From NCBI RefSeq assembly GCF_002902845.1, contig NZ_PPTF01000107.1, positions 1 through 64,000 of the forward strand: a DNA stretch of 64,000 bases, given 5' to 3'. Under the pieces are notes generated by a model. It was not told the origin of the DNA. It did not search any database and saw only the letters and a list, made by a program, of their open reading frames with translations. Positions 1 through 7,870 of the stretch are shown here, piece by piece. Source of the stretch: Chromobacterium sinusclupearum (lineage in GTDB: Bacteria; Pseudomonadota; Gammaproteobacteria; Burkholderiales; Chromobacteriaceae). Numbering within the stretch: the first letter of the stretch is position 1; each line of letters starts with the position of its first letter. The position numbers and the translations under genes were made by a program.

Positions 1-45
1 GTTTCGTTTCCGCTGTTTCGTTCGCTGCGTCAGCTGAGGAGGCGA

Positions 46-74
46 ACTATACGCCCGGGCCTCACCCTCGTCAA
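46..74 (-). promoter_or_regulatory. Strong promoter of rRNA-operon type, reading off the left edge
   Basis: On the minus strand TTGACG (69-74) and TATAGT (46-51) are separated by exactly 17 bases. The -10 is followed by a GC-rich discriminator (TCGCCTCC), as in stringently controlled rRNA P1 promoters. An A/T-rich tract lies just upstream of the -35 (about 77-95) and could act as an UP element. Transcription would leave the window at base 1. An rRNA or tRNA operon beyond the edge is an inference; only the promoter is visible. Confidence 0.7.
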
Positions 75-213
75 CACCTTTTGCGAAAAAAAGTGAGCAA
101 CGGCGGGCCTGCCAGCCCGAAAGTACACGCAAGTAACTGACGGAAAAGACGATATGAAAACAGACTTTTTGCAGCACATCCAGGCAGCACTGCCGAAACC
201 GCCCACACGCCAT

Positions 214-242
214 GAAAAACGGGCCGGCATTGCTGCCGGCCC
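214..242 (-). terminator. Rho-independent terminator after gph
   Basis: A perfect 9-bp GC stem (gggccggca / tgccggccc) with a 4-base loop occupies 221-242. Read on the minus strand it is followed by a run of five T (215-219). It lies 28 bases after the gph stop and would end the ilvA-gph transcript. Confidence 0.85.
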
Positions 243-269
243 GCGCATCTTTCGCCATCGATTCGATGC

Positions 270-917
270 TTATATATGATCCAGCAATTGCAGCGGGTGA
301 TCGATATCGACATCCGCCCCCCATTGCTCAGGCTTATCCTCTGCGGAGAAATAGCCCCAATTGACCAGAACAGTCTTCATGCCGACCGCGCGACCCGCCT
401 GGATATCGCGCTCGGCATCGCCGACATACATGCAACACTGCGGATCGATGCCGATCTGCTCAGTGGCATGCAGCATCGGCCGCGGATCTGGCTTGGCTAT
501 GCCAACCGTATCGCCGCTGACCGTTACGGCCGGCGGGATGGCAAAAGGCAGCCACGGCACCAGGCGATCGGTAAACCGCATCGACTTATTGGTGATGATC
601 CCCCAAGCCAGACCGCGCCGATCCAATTCCGCAATCAGCTCGTTCACACCTTCGAATAGAGTCGTCTGCTCCGCCAGATTGGCATCATACAGATCCATGA
701 AGCGCACTCGCAGCGCCTCCATCCGCTCCTCATCCAGATCTGCGCCGAAACCCAGCCTCACCAATCCGCGGGCGCCATGGCTAGCAATCGGCCGGATGGC
801 TTCGTAAGGCTGCGGCGGCATGCCCTCCTCGGCCAACAAACGGTTCAATGCGGCGCCCAGGTCGCGCGCGGTATCGGCCAGCGTGCCGTCCAGATCGAAT
901 AACACTGCCTTGATCAT
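270..917 (-). CDS. gph: HAD-family phosphoglycolate phosphatase-type hydrolase
   Basis: This 215-residue haloacid-dehalogenase-superfamily phosphatase probably removes 2-phosphoglycolate or a similar small phosphate ester in the cytosol. Motif I (DLDGT, near residue 8) carries the nucleophilic Asp and the acid/base Asp. Motif II is the Thr of IITNKS, motif III the Lys of GIAKPDP, and motif IV is YVGDAERD. An alpha-helical cap of subfamily IA type lies between motifs I and II. The length is normal for Gph. It starts 42 bases after the ilvA stop on the same strand, so the two are probably cotranscribed, and a strong terminator follows. Related HAD enzymes share all four motifs, so the substrate is inferred from overall resemblance. 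Confidence 0.8.
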   Translation of the reverse strand: MIKAVLFDLDGTLADTARDLGAALNRLLAEEGMPPQPYEAIRPIASHGARGLVRLGFGADLDEERMEALRVRFMDLYDANLAEQTTLFEGVNELIAELDRRGLAWGIITNKSMRFTDRLVPWLPFAIPPAVTVSGDTVGIAKPDPRPMLHATEQIGIDPQCCMYVGDAERDIQAGRAVGMKTVLVNWGYFSAEDKPEQWGADVDIDHPLQLLDHI

Positions 918-959
918 GATCTCAACTTCAATATCGATATATAAGGTGGTATTGCAACA

Positions 960-2489
<1,530 letters not shown>

Positions 2490-2645
2490 GGTGATGCCTT
2501 GGTCCCTGGTAGTTTCTTGTATTTGAACTGCCAGAGTATCAGGAACTCCAAATCTGCGGGAGGCCGGCCGCGCATTCTTTGCTGCATTGCAAAACCCCGG
2601 AATGTCGGACAGCCTTTTTCGGGCTGCGGCCCTCGCTGCAGCGTG

Positions 2646-2651
2646 TATAAT
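2646..2651 (+). promoter_or_regulatory. Probable -10 box for dacA
   Basis: A consensus TATAAT sits 42 bases before the dacA start, with TG directly ahead of it. The -35 region is weak. It is the only convincing promoter element in the gap between the divergent ilvA and dacA genes. Confidence 0.5.
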
Positions 2652-2692
2652 CACCGGCTACTGTTTGTGACCCCTTGCAAGCCCACTCCAAC

Positions 2693-3838
2693 ATGAAAAC
2701 AATCACTTCTGCCCTGGTGGCTGCCGCTCTGGCGCTGCCGTCTTTTGGTTTTGCCAGCACCGCCTTTGTGCCGCCCGCGCCGGAAATCGCCGGCAAAGCC
2801 TATTACTTGATCGACTACAACAGCCAGCAGGTGCTGGCGGCCCGCGATCCCGATTCCCGCATCGAGCCGGCCTCGCTGACCAAGCTGATGACGGCCTACC
2901 TGACCTTCAAGGCGCTGAAAGAAAAGCGCCTGACGCTGGAACAGACGCTGACGGTTTCGCAGCGCGGCTGGAAGACCGAAGGCTCCCGCATGTTCCTGGA
3001 CCCGAAAGTCCCGGCCAAGGTGGAAGACCTGATCAAGGGCATGATCGTGCAATCCGGCAACGATGCCTGCGTGACGCTAGCCGAAGCCATCGCCGGCAGC
3101 GAGGACGTATTCGCCCAAGTGATGACGCAACAGGCTCAGAAGCTGGGCATGAAGAACACCCAGTTCAAGAACGCCACCGGCCTGCCGCACGAAGGCCACT
3201 ACACCACGGTGCACGACCTGGGCATCCTGGCCGCGTCCTTGATCCGCGACTTCCCCGAGTACTACCCGATCTACTCGATGAAGTCCTTCACGTATAACAA
3301 CATCCAGCAGCCCAATCGCAACCTGCTGCTGTACCGCGACCCTAACGTAGACGGCATGAAAACCGGCTACACCGACACCGCCGGTTACAATATGGTGACC
3401 TCCAGCCACCGCGATGGCCGCCGCGTGATTTCCGTAGTGGTCGGCACGGCCAGCCCGGAGGCGCGCGCGGTGGAAAGCTCCAAGCTGCTGAACTACGGCT
3501 TGCAATTCTTCGACACGCCCAAACTTTATGCAGCAAACGCCCGCGTATCCGACGTATCGGTATACAAGGGCGATGCCAAGGTGGTGCCGGTAGGCTTCTC
3601 CAGCGACGTCTACGCCACCGTCGCCAAGGGCCAGGCCGCCAAACTGAAAGCCGACATGACCACCACGCAGCCGCTGATCGCGCCGATCAAGGCCGGCCAG
3701 GTCGTGGGCAAGCTGGTGGTTTCCCTCGATGGAAAGCCACTGCTGGAACGTCCGGTGGTAGCATTGAAGGCAGTGGACGAAGGCAACTTCTTCAGTCGCC
3801 TGTGGGACAGCCTGAAGCTTCTGCTAGGCTGGAAGTAA
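2693..3838 (+). CDS. dacA: Serine-type D-Ala-D-Ala carboxypeptidase (PBP5/6 family)
   Basis: This periplasmic DD-carboxypeptidase trims the terminal D-Ala of peptidoglycan stem peptides. The 381-residue precursor has a clear signal peptide (about residues 1-22, ending FGFA). The three penicillin-binding motifs are all present: SLTK with the catalytic serine near residue 64, SGN near 121, and KTG near 222. The PBP5-type C-terminal beta domain follows, with an amphipathic tail (NFFSRLWDSLKLLLGWK) that probably anchors it to the inner membrane. ATG 2693 is preferred over an in-frame TTG at 2675 because the signal peptide begins there. The order dacA-ybeD-lipB-lipA matches the one known from E. 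coli, which supports the symbol. Confidence 0.92.
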   Translation: MKTITSALVAAALALPSFGFASTAFVPPAPEIAGKAYYLIDYNSQQVLAARDPDSRIEPASLTKLMTAYLTFKALKEKRLTLEQTLTVSQRGWKTEGSRMFLDPKVPAKVEDLIKGMIVQSGNDACVTLAEAIAGSEDVFAQVMTQQAQKLGMKNTQFKNATGLPHEGHYTTVHDLGILAASLIRDFPEYYPIYSMKSFTYNNIQQPNRNLLLYRDPNVDGMKTGYTDTAGYNMVTSSHRDGRRVISVVVGTASPEARAVESSKLLNYGLQFFDTPKLYAANARVSDVSVYKGDAKVVPVGFSSDVYATVAKGQAAKLKADMTTTQPLIAPIKAGQVVGKLVVSLDGKPLLERPVVALKAVDEGNFFSRLWDSLKLLLGWK

Positions 3839-3910
3839 AAGCAGCACCGTAGTTTGCAGCGCCGTGGCCTGTCCGCGGCCTGCTGTTTTGCAATTCAAGA
3901 GTAGCCAGAC

Positions 3911-4180
3911 ATGTCCGACGAAAAACAGGAATTGATGGAATTCCCCTGCCGCTTCCCTTTGAAGATCATGGGCGAGCGGCATGAGGCATTCGTTTCCACC
4001 ATCACCGAAGTGGTACGCATCCACGCCCCGGATCTCGCAGAGATCGACGTGGTGCTGCGCGAAAGCTCGGGCGGCCGCTTCTATGCGCTGACCGTCACCA
4101 TCACCGCCACTTCGCGCCAGCAGTTGGACAATATTTATCTGTCTCTGACCGGCCACCCGATGGTCAAAATGGTCCTCTAA
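3911..4180 (+). CDS. ybeD: YbeD/DUF493 family protein
   Basis: This small cytosolic protein of 89 residues belongs to the DUF493 (YbeD) family, which has an ACT-like ferredoxin fold and an uncertain, possibly regulatory role. The core MEFPCRFPLKIMG followed by a C-terminal VTITATSRQQLDNIYLSLTGHPMVKMVL is the full-length family pattern. It sits between dacA and lipB, 16 bases before lipB, exactly as in enterobacteria. A role in lipoylation has been suggested only from this conserved position. Confidence 0.88.
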   Translation: MSDEKQELMEFPCRFPLKIMGERHEAFVSTITEVVRIHAPDLAEIDVVLRESSGGRFYALTVTITATSRQQLDNIYLSLTGHPMVKMVL

Positions 4181-4196
4181 AACGCCGGGAGTTCAG

Positions 4197-4820
4197 GTGC
4201 CACGCATCATCAAACATCTGGGCCGGGTCGATTACGAACCGACCTGGCGCGCCATGCAGGCCTTCACCAACCAGCGCGACGAGCACACCGCCGACGAGCT
4301 GTGGGTGGTGGAACACCCGCCGGTATTCACCCAAGGCTTGGCCGGCAAGCCGGAACATCTGCTGCAGCAGAACGACGTCCCGGTGGTGCAGACCGACCGC
4401 GGCGGCCAGATCACCTACCACGGCCCAGGCCAGCTGGTGGTCTATCTGCTGATCGATTTCAAGCGCATGCATATCGGCGTGCGCGACTTGGTGCGCCACA
4501 TCGAGCAAGCCGTCATCGACATGCTGGCCGAACAAGGCATCGCCGCCAATGGCGATGTGGACGCCCCGGGCGTCTACGTCGATGGTGCCAAAATCGCCTC
4601 GCTCGGCTTACGCATCAAGAACGGCGCCGTCTACCACGGACTAAGCCTGAACGTGGACATGGACCTGACTCCGTTTAGCTGGATCAATCCTTGCGGCTAC
4701 GCCAACCTCAAGGTAACCCAAATGAAGAATCTGGGCGTCAATCTCACGGTTGCCGAAGTAGCCGACAAGCTGCTGCCGCACCTGGAACGCCACCTGAGCA
4801 TAAGCAAGGAGACCGCATGA
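4197..4820 (+). CDS. lipB: Lipoyl(octanoyl) transferase LipB
   Basis: LipB moves the octanoyl group from octanoyl-ACP onto a lysine of lipoyl domains, the first step of endogenous lipoate synthesis. The 207-residue protein shows the RGGQITYHGPGQLVVY signature near residue 65, the GVYVDGAKIASLGLRI segment, and the catalytic Cys in NPCGYANLKVTQM. The start is GTG, 8 bases after a GGGAG ribosome-binding site. Its stop overlaps the lipA start by four bases (ATGA), so the two are translationally coupled. Confidence 0.95.
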   Translation: MPRIIKHLGRVDYEPTWRAMQAFTNQRDEHTADELWVVEHPPVFTQGLAGKPEHLLQQNDVPVVQTDRGGQITYHGPGQLVVYLLIDFKRMHIGVRDLVRHIEQAVIDMLAEQGIAANGDVDAPGVYVDGAKIASLGLRIKNGAVYHGLSLNVDMDLTPFSWINPCGYANLKVTQMKNLGVNLTVAEVADKLLPHLERHLSISKETA

Positions 4821-5764
4821 AGCCGGACAACCAGGCTGGGGTGAAGCACAAGGGCGCGGCCAAGACCGCCCGCATCCCGATCAAGATCGTGCCGCTGGAA
4901 GAAAAGCTGAAAAAGCCGGAATGGATCCGCGCCAAGCTGCCCAACGGCCAGCGCTTCCATGAAATCAAGCAAATCCTGCGCGAGCAAAAGCTGCACACCG
5001 TCTGCGAAGAAGCCACCTGCCCCAATATCGGCGAATGCTTCAGCAAGGGCACGGCCACCTTCATGATCATGGGCGACATCTGCACTCGCCGCTGCCCGTT
5101 CTGTGACGTCGGCCACGGCCGCCCGAACCCGCTGGACCCGAACGAGCCCAAACACCTGGCCGAGAGCGTGGCGGCGATGCGCTTGAAGTACGTGGTGGTC
5201 ACCTCGGTGGACCGCGACGATCTGCGCGATGGCGGCGCCCAACATTTCGCCGACTGCATCAACGCCGTGCGCGAACTGTCGCCGAACACCCAGATCGAGA
5301 CCCTGGTGCCCGATTTCCGCGGCCGCCTGGACATCGCCATCGACATTCTGACCGCGCACGCTCCGGATGTGATGAACCACAACCTGGAAACCGTGCCGCG
5401 CCTGTACAAGCAGGCCCGCCCGGGCGCCGATTACGCGCATTCGCTGCAGCTGTTGAAAGACTACAAGGCGAAGAACCCGAATGTCCGGACCAAGTCCGGC
5501 CTGATGGTGGGCCTGGGTGAAACCGATGAGGAAATCCTCGAAGTCATGCGCGACCTGCGCGCCCACAATGTGGACATGCTGACCATAGGCCAGTACCTGC
5601 AGCCGTCTGACGGCCACCTGCCGGTGCTGCGCTATGTCCACCCGGACACCTTCAAGATGTTCGAGGAAAAAGCCTACGAAATGGGCTTTGTCCATGCCGC
5701 AGTCGGCGCCATGGTGCGCTCTAGCTACCACGCAGATGTTCAGGCCCATGAGGCTGGCGTGTAA
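4817..5764 (+). CDS. lipA: Lipoyl synthase LipA (radical SAM)
   Basis: LipA inserts two sulfurs into the octanoyl chain on lipoyl domains. The 315-residue protein has the auxiliary cluster motif CEEATCPNIGEC (CX4CX5C), the radical-SAM motif CTRRCPFC (CX3CX2C), and the C-terminal RSSYHAD whose serine ligates the auxiliary cluster. Two iron-sulfur clusters are therefore expected. The frame is open upstream into lipB, but the ATG overlapping the lipB stop gives a normal LipA N-terminus. A terminator follows. Confidence 0.96.
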   Translation: MKPDNQAGVKHKGAAKTARIPIKIVPLEEKLKKPEWIRAKLPNGQRFHEIKQILREQKLHTVCEEATCPNIGECFSKGTATFMIMGDICTRRCPFCDVGHGRPNPLDPNEPKHLAESVAAMRLKYVVVTSVDRDDLRDGGAQHFADCINAVRELSPNTQIETLVPDFRGRLDIAIDILTAHAPDVMNHNLETVPRLYKQARPGADYAHSLQLLKDYKAKNPNVRTKSGLMVGLGETDEEILEVMRDLRAHNVDMLTIGQYLQPSDGHLPVLRYVHPDTFKMFEEKAYEMGFVHAAVGAMVRSSYHADVQAHEAGV

Positions 5765-5798
5765 GCGACTTTAGAAGTCCCATACGCAGCGCAGGCAG

Positions 5799-5822
5799 GG
5801 GCGTCCATGGACGCCCTTTTCT
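5799..5822 (+). terminator. Terminator after lipA
   Basis: An 8-bp stem (gggcgtcc / ggacgccc) with a 2-base loop is followed by TTTT. It lies 35 bases after the lipA stop and closes the dacA-lipA unit. Confidence 0.8.
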
Positions 5823-6028
5823 GTTGCCGCTCCTGCGCGCAATTCCCAAGCCCAGCTCGGAAAAGTGATCTCTAATCTCCAGCACTATCCAAAAGCGCGC
5901 TTGTTAGCCATGGCCGCGCCAAGCGGCTATGAAATCCCTTCCCCACGCAACAGCATGCCAAATGATTTAAGTCGGCGAATATTCTGCCTCGACGGCTGAA
6001 TTGCCAACATTATCCCGATATAAATACA
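5823..6028. other. Non-coding gap before the Mg2+ locus
   Basis: This is the first part of an 819-base stretch without a conventional gene between lipA and 6584. No ORF with a ribosome-binding site, RNA gene or clear repeat was seen in this part. The DNA becomes markedly AT-richer toward the promoter at 6036. Confidence 0.5.
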
Positions 6029-6064
6029 GTTTTATTTGATAAAACGGCAAAACCGGTTTATAGT
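6029..6064 (+). promoter_or_regulatory. Sigma70 promoter with overlapping palindrome, head of the mgt locus
   Basis: TTGATA (6036-6041) and TATAGT (6059-6064) are spaced by 17 bases, a near-consensus sigma70 promoter. A perfect 7-bp inverted repeat, gttttat-ttg-ataaaac (6029-6045), overlaps the -35 and could be an operator. The predicted start near 6071 gives a leader of about 510 bases before the first conventional gene. Which regulator binds is unknown; no clear pair of PhoP-type direct repeats was found. Confidence 0.65.
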
Positions 6065-6070
6065 GGCATT

Positions 6071-6583
6071 GTTATTAATTTTGCAAAGGCAAACCGTGGA
6101 CAACGACGGTTCTAGTCGATCTTCGATCGCAGTAAGCCTTGCAGGATAAACAGCAGACCGAACTCTCTTCTCTCTGCCGCATCCTGCAAGACAGGATGTG
6201 GTGTCTCAAGTCGATTCCCATCGACAGCAGCATACCGACCAAGATTCGCAGTACGCAGTCCGGATGGCGAGCATGCCATGCAAGCCCCTGCCGTGCCTGT
6301 TTGCTTGGTCGCGCCTGACACCCCCATCGATAGATCCAGCACCCGTATTGATTGTTTGCGCAGCTTTCGTTTCGCACAGGAGGTTCCCATGCCAGAAGAA
6401 CCAGAACCGCGAGCGGATGCGACGCATCTCTGCATGGCCGGCTGATTCCCTCAACTTGGGAATAGCCTGATTGCAATTGCGCCATATACGCTCGCTTAGA
6501 TATTGGACAATCATTCCCTTATTTCGGTTATTTAAATCGAAAGGGACGGCTATTACCTGTTGAATAATAATGGGGGATTCAAC
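6071..6583 (+). promoter_or_regulatory. Long structured 5' leader upstream of the first mgt-locus gene
   Basis: The leader can form several hairpins. A perfect 10-bp helix pairs 6138-6147 (cttgcaggat) with 6181-6190, enclosing an inner 5-bp helix (6153-6157 with 6173-6177). The 3' arm can instead pair locally (6181-6186 with 6192-6197), so the two states exclude each other. A further hairpin, gtcgat-tccc-atcgac, lies at 6210-6225. A leader ORF with an excellent ribosome-binding site follows at 6389. The architecture resembles enterobacterial mgtA/mgtC leaders that sense Mg2+; that function is inferred. Confidence 0.55.
6389..6445 (+). CDS. Leader peptide ORF, MgtL-like (18 aa)
   Basis: ATG is preceded by a perfect AGGAGG Shine-Dalgarno sequence six bases upstream and opens an 18-codon frame, MPEEPEPRADATHLCMAG. 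The N-terminus is unusually rich in Pro and Glu. As recalled, the Mg2+-responsive MgtL leader peptide upstream of enterobacterial mgtA also begins with alternating acidic residues and prolines, which weaken translation at low Mg2+. The first 16 bases of the region recur exactly at 7023-7038 ahead of the next gene. A regulatory rather than protein-level role is inferred. Confidence 0.55.
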   Translation: MPEEPEPRADATHLCMAG

Positions 6584-6958
6584 ATGCAAACCCTGAAATT
6601 CTTCCACCTGCTGAAATTCTTTAATCGCAACCAAGCTGTAGACTGCGCGGAATTCCGCCTGAACATTGTTTGCGAAAATAGCGTGATTACCGCGCTGCGC
6701 AAGCGCCTGTTCTGGGAAATGCACGATCTGGGACTGCGCGCCTCGCAAGTCACCATCGGCCCCGACAGCCAGGACAACCAATGCAAGCTGTCCGTCATCC
6801 TGAGCTGCCCGCTGATCCGCCGCCAGGACCTGGACGATATGGCGCTGCGCCTGAGCCAACTGCCGGAAATCCGCCGCGTGCACTGGGGGCGTCGACTGAC
6901 CAGCGCCCCCGCTCAGCATCGCTCGCTGTTCCCGGCCAATCGCGCCAAAGCGGCCTAA
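6584..6958 (+). CDS. Small ACT-like protein resembling the MgtC C-terminal domain
   Basis: This 124-residue protein has no signal peptide and no membrane helix. Residues about 27-100 (FRLNIVCENSVITALRKRL ... LSQLPEIRRVHW) have the spacing of the cytosolic ACT-like domain that forms the C-terminus of MgtC proteins; the MgtC membrane part is absent. The C-terminus is basic. The start at 6584 follows GGGGGA. It is paralogous to the protein at 7224-7568 and heads a locus ending in mgtA, so a role in Mg2+ homeostasis, perhaps modulating the ATPase, is inferred. The MgtC resemblance is by eye and needs a profile search. Confidence 0.6.
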   Translation: MQTLKFFHLLKFFNRNQAVDCAEFRLNIVCENSVITALRKRLFWEMHDLGLRASQVTIGPDSQDNQCKLSVILSCPLIRRQDLDDMALRLSQLPEIRRVHWGRRLTSAPAQHRSLFPANRAKAA

Positions 6959-7223
6959 GCCCATAACGGGAAGGCGGCAGATAACCGCCTTCTATTGACT
7001 GACCCAAGCCACCCAAACCCAACCATGCCAGAAGAACCCGGACCGCAACCCCTGACGATCCGCTAAGGCACTGTTCCCCTCCTCGTAAGCGTCGGGACAT
7101 GCCGCAAGCGGCCATGCACCGACACGCCCATTCCGTCGCCGCCCTTGCCGGCAGCGCGGCCTGGCTGTTGCCACGCGAACCCCGCCGGCACATTGCCGGC
7201 ACGTTCCTACGCAGGAGCTTACG
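6959..7223 (+). promoter_or_regulatory. Second leader cassette
   Basis: The 265-base gap begins with an 8-bp hairpin (gaaggcgg / ccgccttc, about 6970-6992) that lacks a strong T-run and could attenuate transcription. It then contains a second proline-rich leader ORF (7024) and, near 7187-7203, a hairpin gccggca-cat-tgccggc. The leader ORF to gene distance (200 bases) nearly equals that in the first cassette (195 bases). Confidence 0.45.
7024..7065 (+). CDS. Second leader peptide ORF, MgtL-like (13 aa)
   Basis: ATG opens a 13-codon frame, MPEEPGPQPLTIR, whose first 16 bases repeat the start region of the ORF at 6389 exactly and whose next 10 bases are nearly the same. Four prolines and two glutamates in nine residues again recall MgtL-type leaders. 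No good Shine-Dalgarno sequence is visible, so translation is less certain than for the first. It lies 200 bases before the second small gene. Confidence 0.4.
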
Positions 7224-7568
7224 ATGCAAAACCTGTTCACCAGCCCACGCCAGCAACAGATCTATCAGCTGTCCATCCTGTGCCCCTCGATGTCGCTGGG
7301 CGTTGCCCGACGCGAAATCCGCAGCCAGGCGCAAAAGCATGGTTTGCGCATCCAGCAATGGCTGGAGCAGCCGCAACCGGCCAGCCAGGGCGCCAGCCAT
7401 ACATTGGCGCCCTGGCTGATCAGCGCGGACTTTCGCTGCGGTTCGGAAACCTGCATGCATTTCCTGCAGAGCATCGCGCAAAGGCTGGCGACGCTGCCGC
7501 TGACCCGCGTCAAGCTTGATTGCCTGTCGGCGTCCACACCCGCCATGGGAAAGTACGCCAACCGTTAA
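7224..7568 (+). CDS. Second small ACT-like protein, paralogue of 6584-6958
   Basis: This 114-residue cytosolic protein aligns by eye with its neighbour. YQLSILCPSMSLGVARREI ... KHGLRIQQ corresponds to FRLNIVCENSVITALRKRL ... DLGLRASQ, and IAQRLATLPLTRVKLD corresponds to MALRLSQLPEIRRVHW. It also contains two Cys in the second half (CGSETC). A GGAG site precedes the start. It lies directly upstream of the mgtA leader. A role in Mg2+ homeostasis is inferred from context; the biochemical role is unknown. Confidence 0.6.
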   Translation: MQNLFTSPRQQQIYQLSILCPSMSLGVARREIRSQAQKHGLRIQQWLEQPQPASQGASHTLAPWLISADFRCGSETCMHFLQSIAQRLATLPLTRVKLDCLSASTPAMGKYANR

Positions 7569-7870
7569 ACCAACTAATCAACCCAGGCCCAGCGCAGGCG
7601 CCGGGCCGCATCGTCCATGCAGGAGCAAGCATGCCATAGATTCAACGCACCTTGAATGAGATGCCATCCGCTGGGGAGTTCGCATAGAGCTCCCCAGCGG
7701 GCGGCAATGTTCTCTCGCTTTCTCAGCCTGCTCACGATCCCTTCCCATGCATGCCGCCCAAGCAAATCGGCGGCGCGGAAATATCTTGAACCGGCTCAAA
7801 AGCTGACACATTGTCGGCGCCGATGCCTCGCGGCAGGGATGGTCACGCCCACGGCGCCTGGAGATTTGCC
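7569..7870 (+). promoter_or_regulatory. mgtA leader with hairpins and a minimal Met-Pro-stop ORF
   Basis: This 302-base gap holds no conventional gene. AGGAG followed at 7631 by ATG CCA TAG makes a two-codon ORF, and directly after it 7640-7657 can fold as attcaa-cgcacc-ttgaat. A strong 10-bp helix, cgctggggag (7669-7678) with ctccccagcg (7690-7699), follows; the downstream tract is pyrimidine-rich but not a clean T-run. The pattern suggests leader control of mgtA, in line with the leaders upstream. Confidence 0.5.
7631..7639 (+). other. Two-codon minimal ORF (Met-Pro-stop) with Shine-Dalgarno
   Basis: AGGAG lies six bases before ATG CCA TAG. Terminating after Met-Pro is slow, and start-stop-like elements can hold ribosomes on a leader. 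The other two candidate leader ORFs of this locus also begin Met-Pro. It may be coincidental. Confidence 0.3.

Noticed and set aside
6198..6470. A 90-codon plus-strand frame through the mgt leader (MVSQVDSHRQQHTD…)
   Set aside because: It has no good ribosome-binding site, runs through predicted helices and overlaps the better-supported leader ORF at 6389 in another frame. No family resemblance was seen.
7811..7870. TTG start at 7811 giving MgtA a 20-residue extension
   Set aside because: The extension is not typical of MgtA, and ATG 7871 has a TGGAG site at proper distance.
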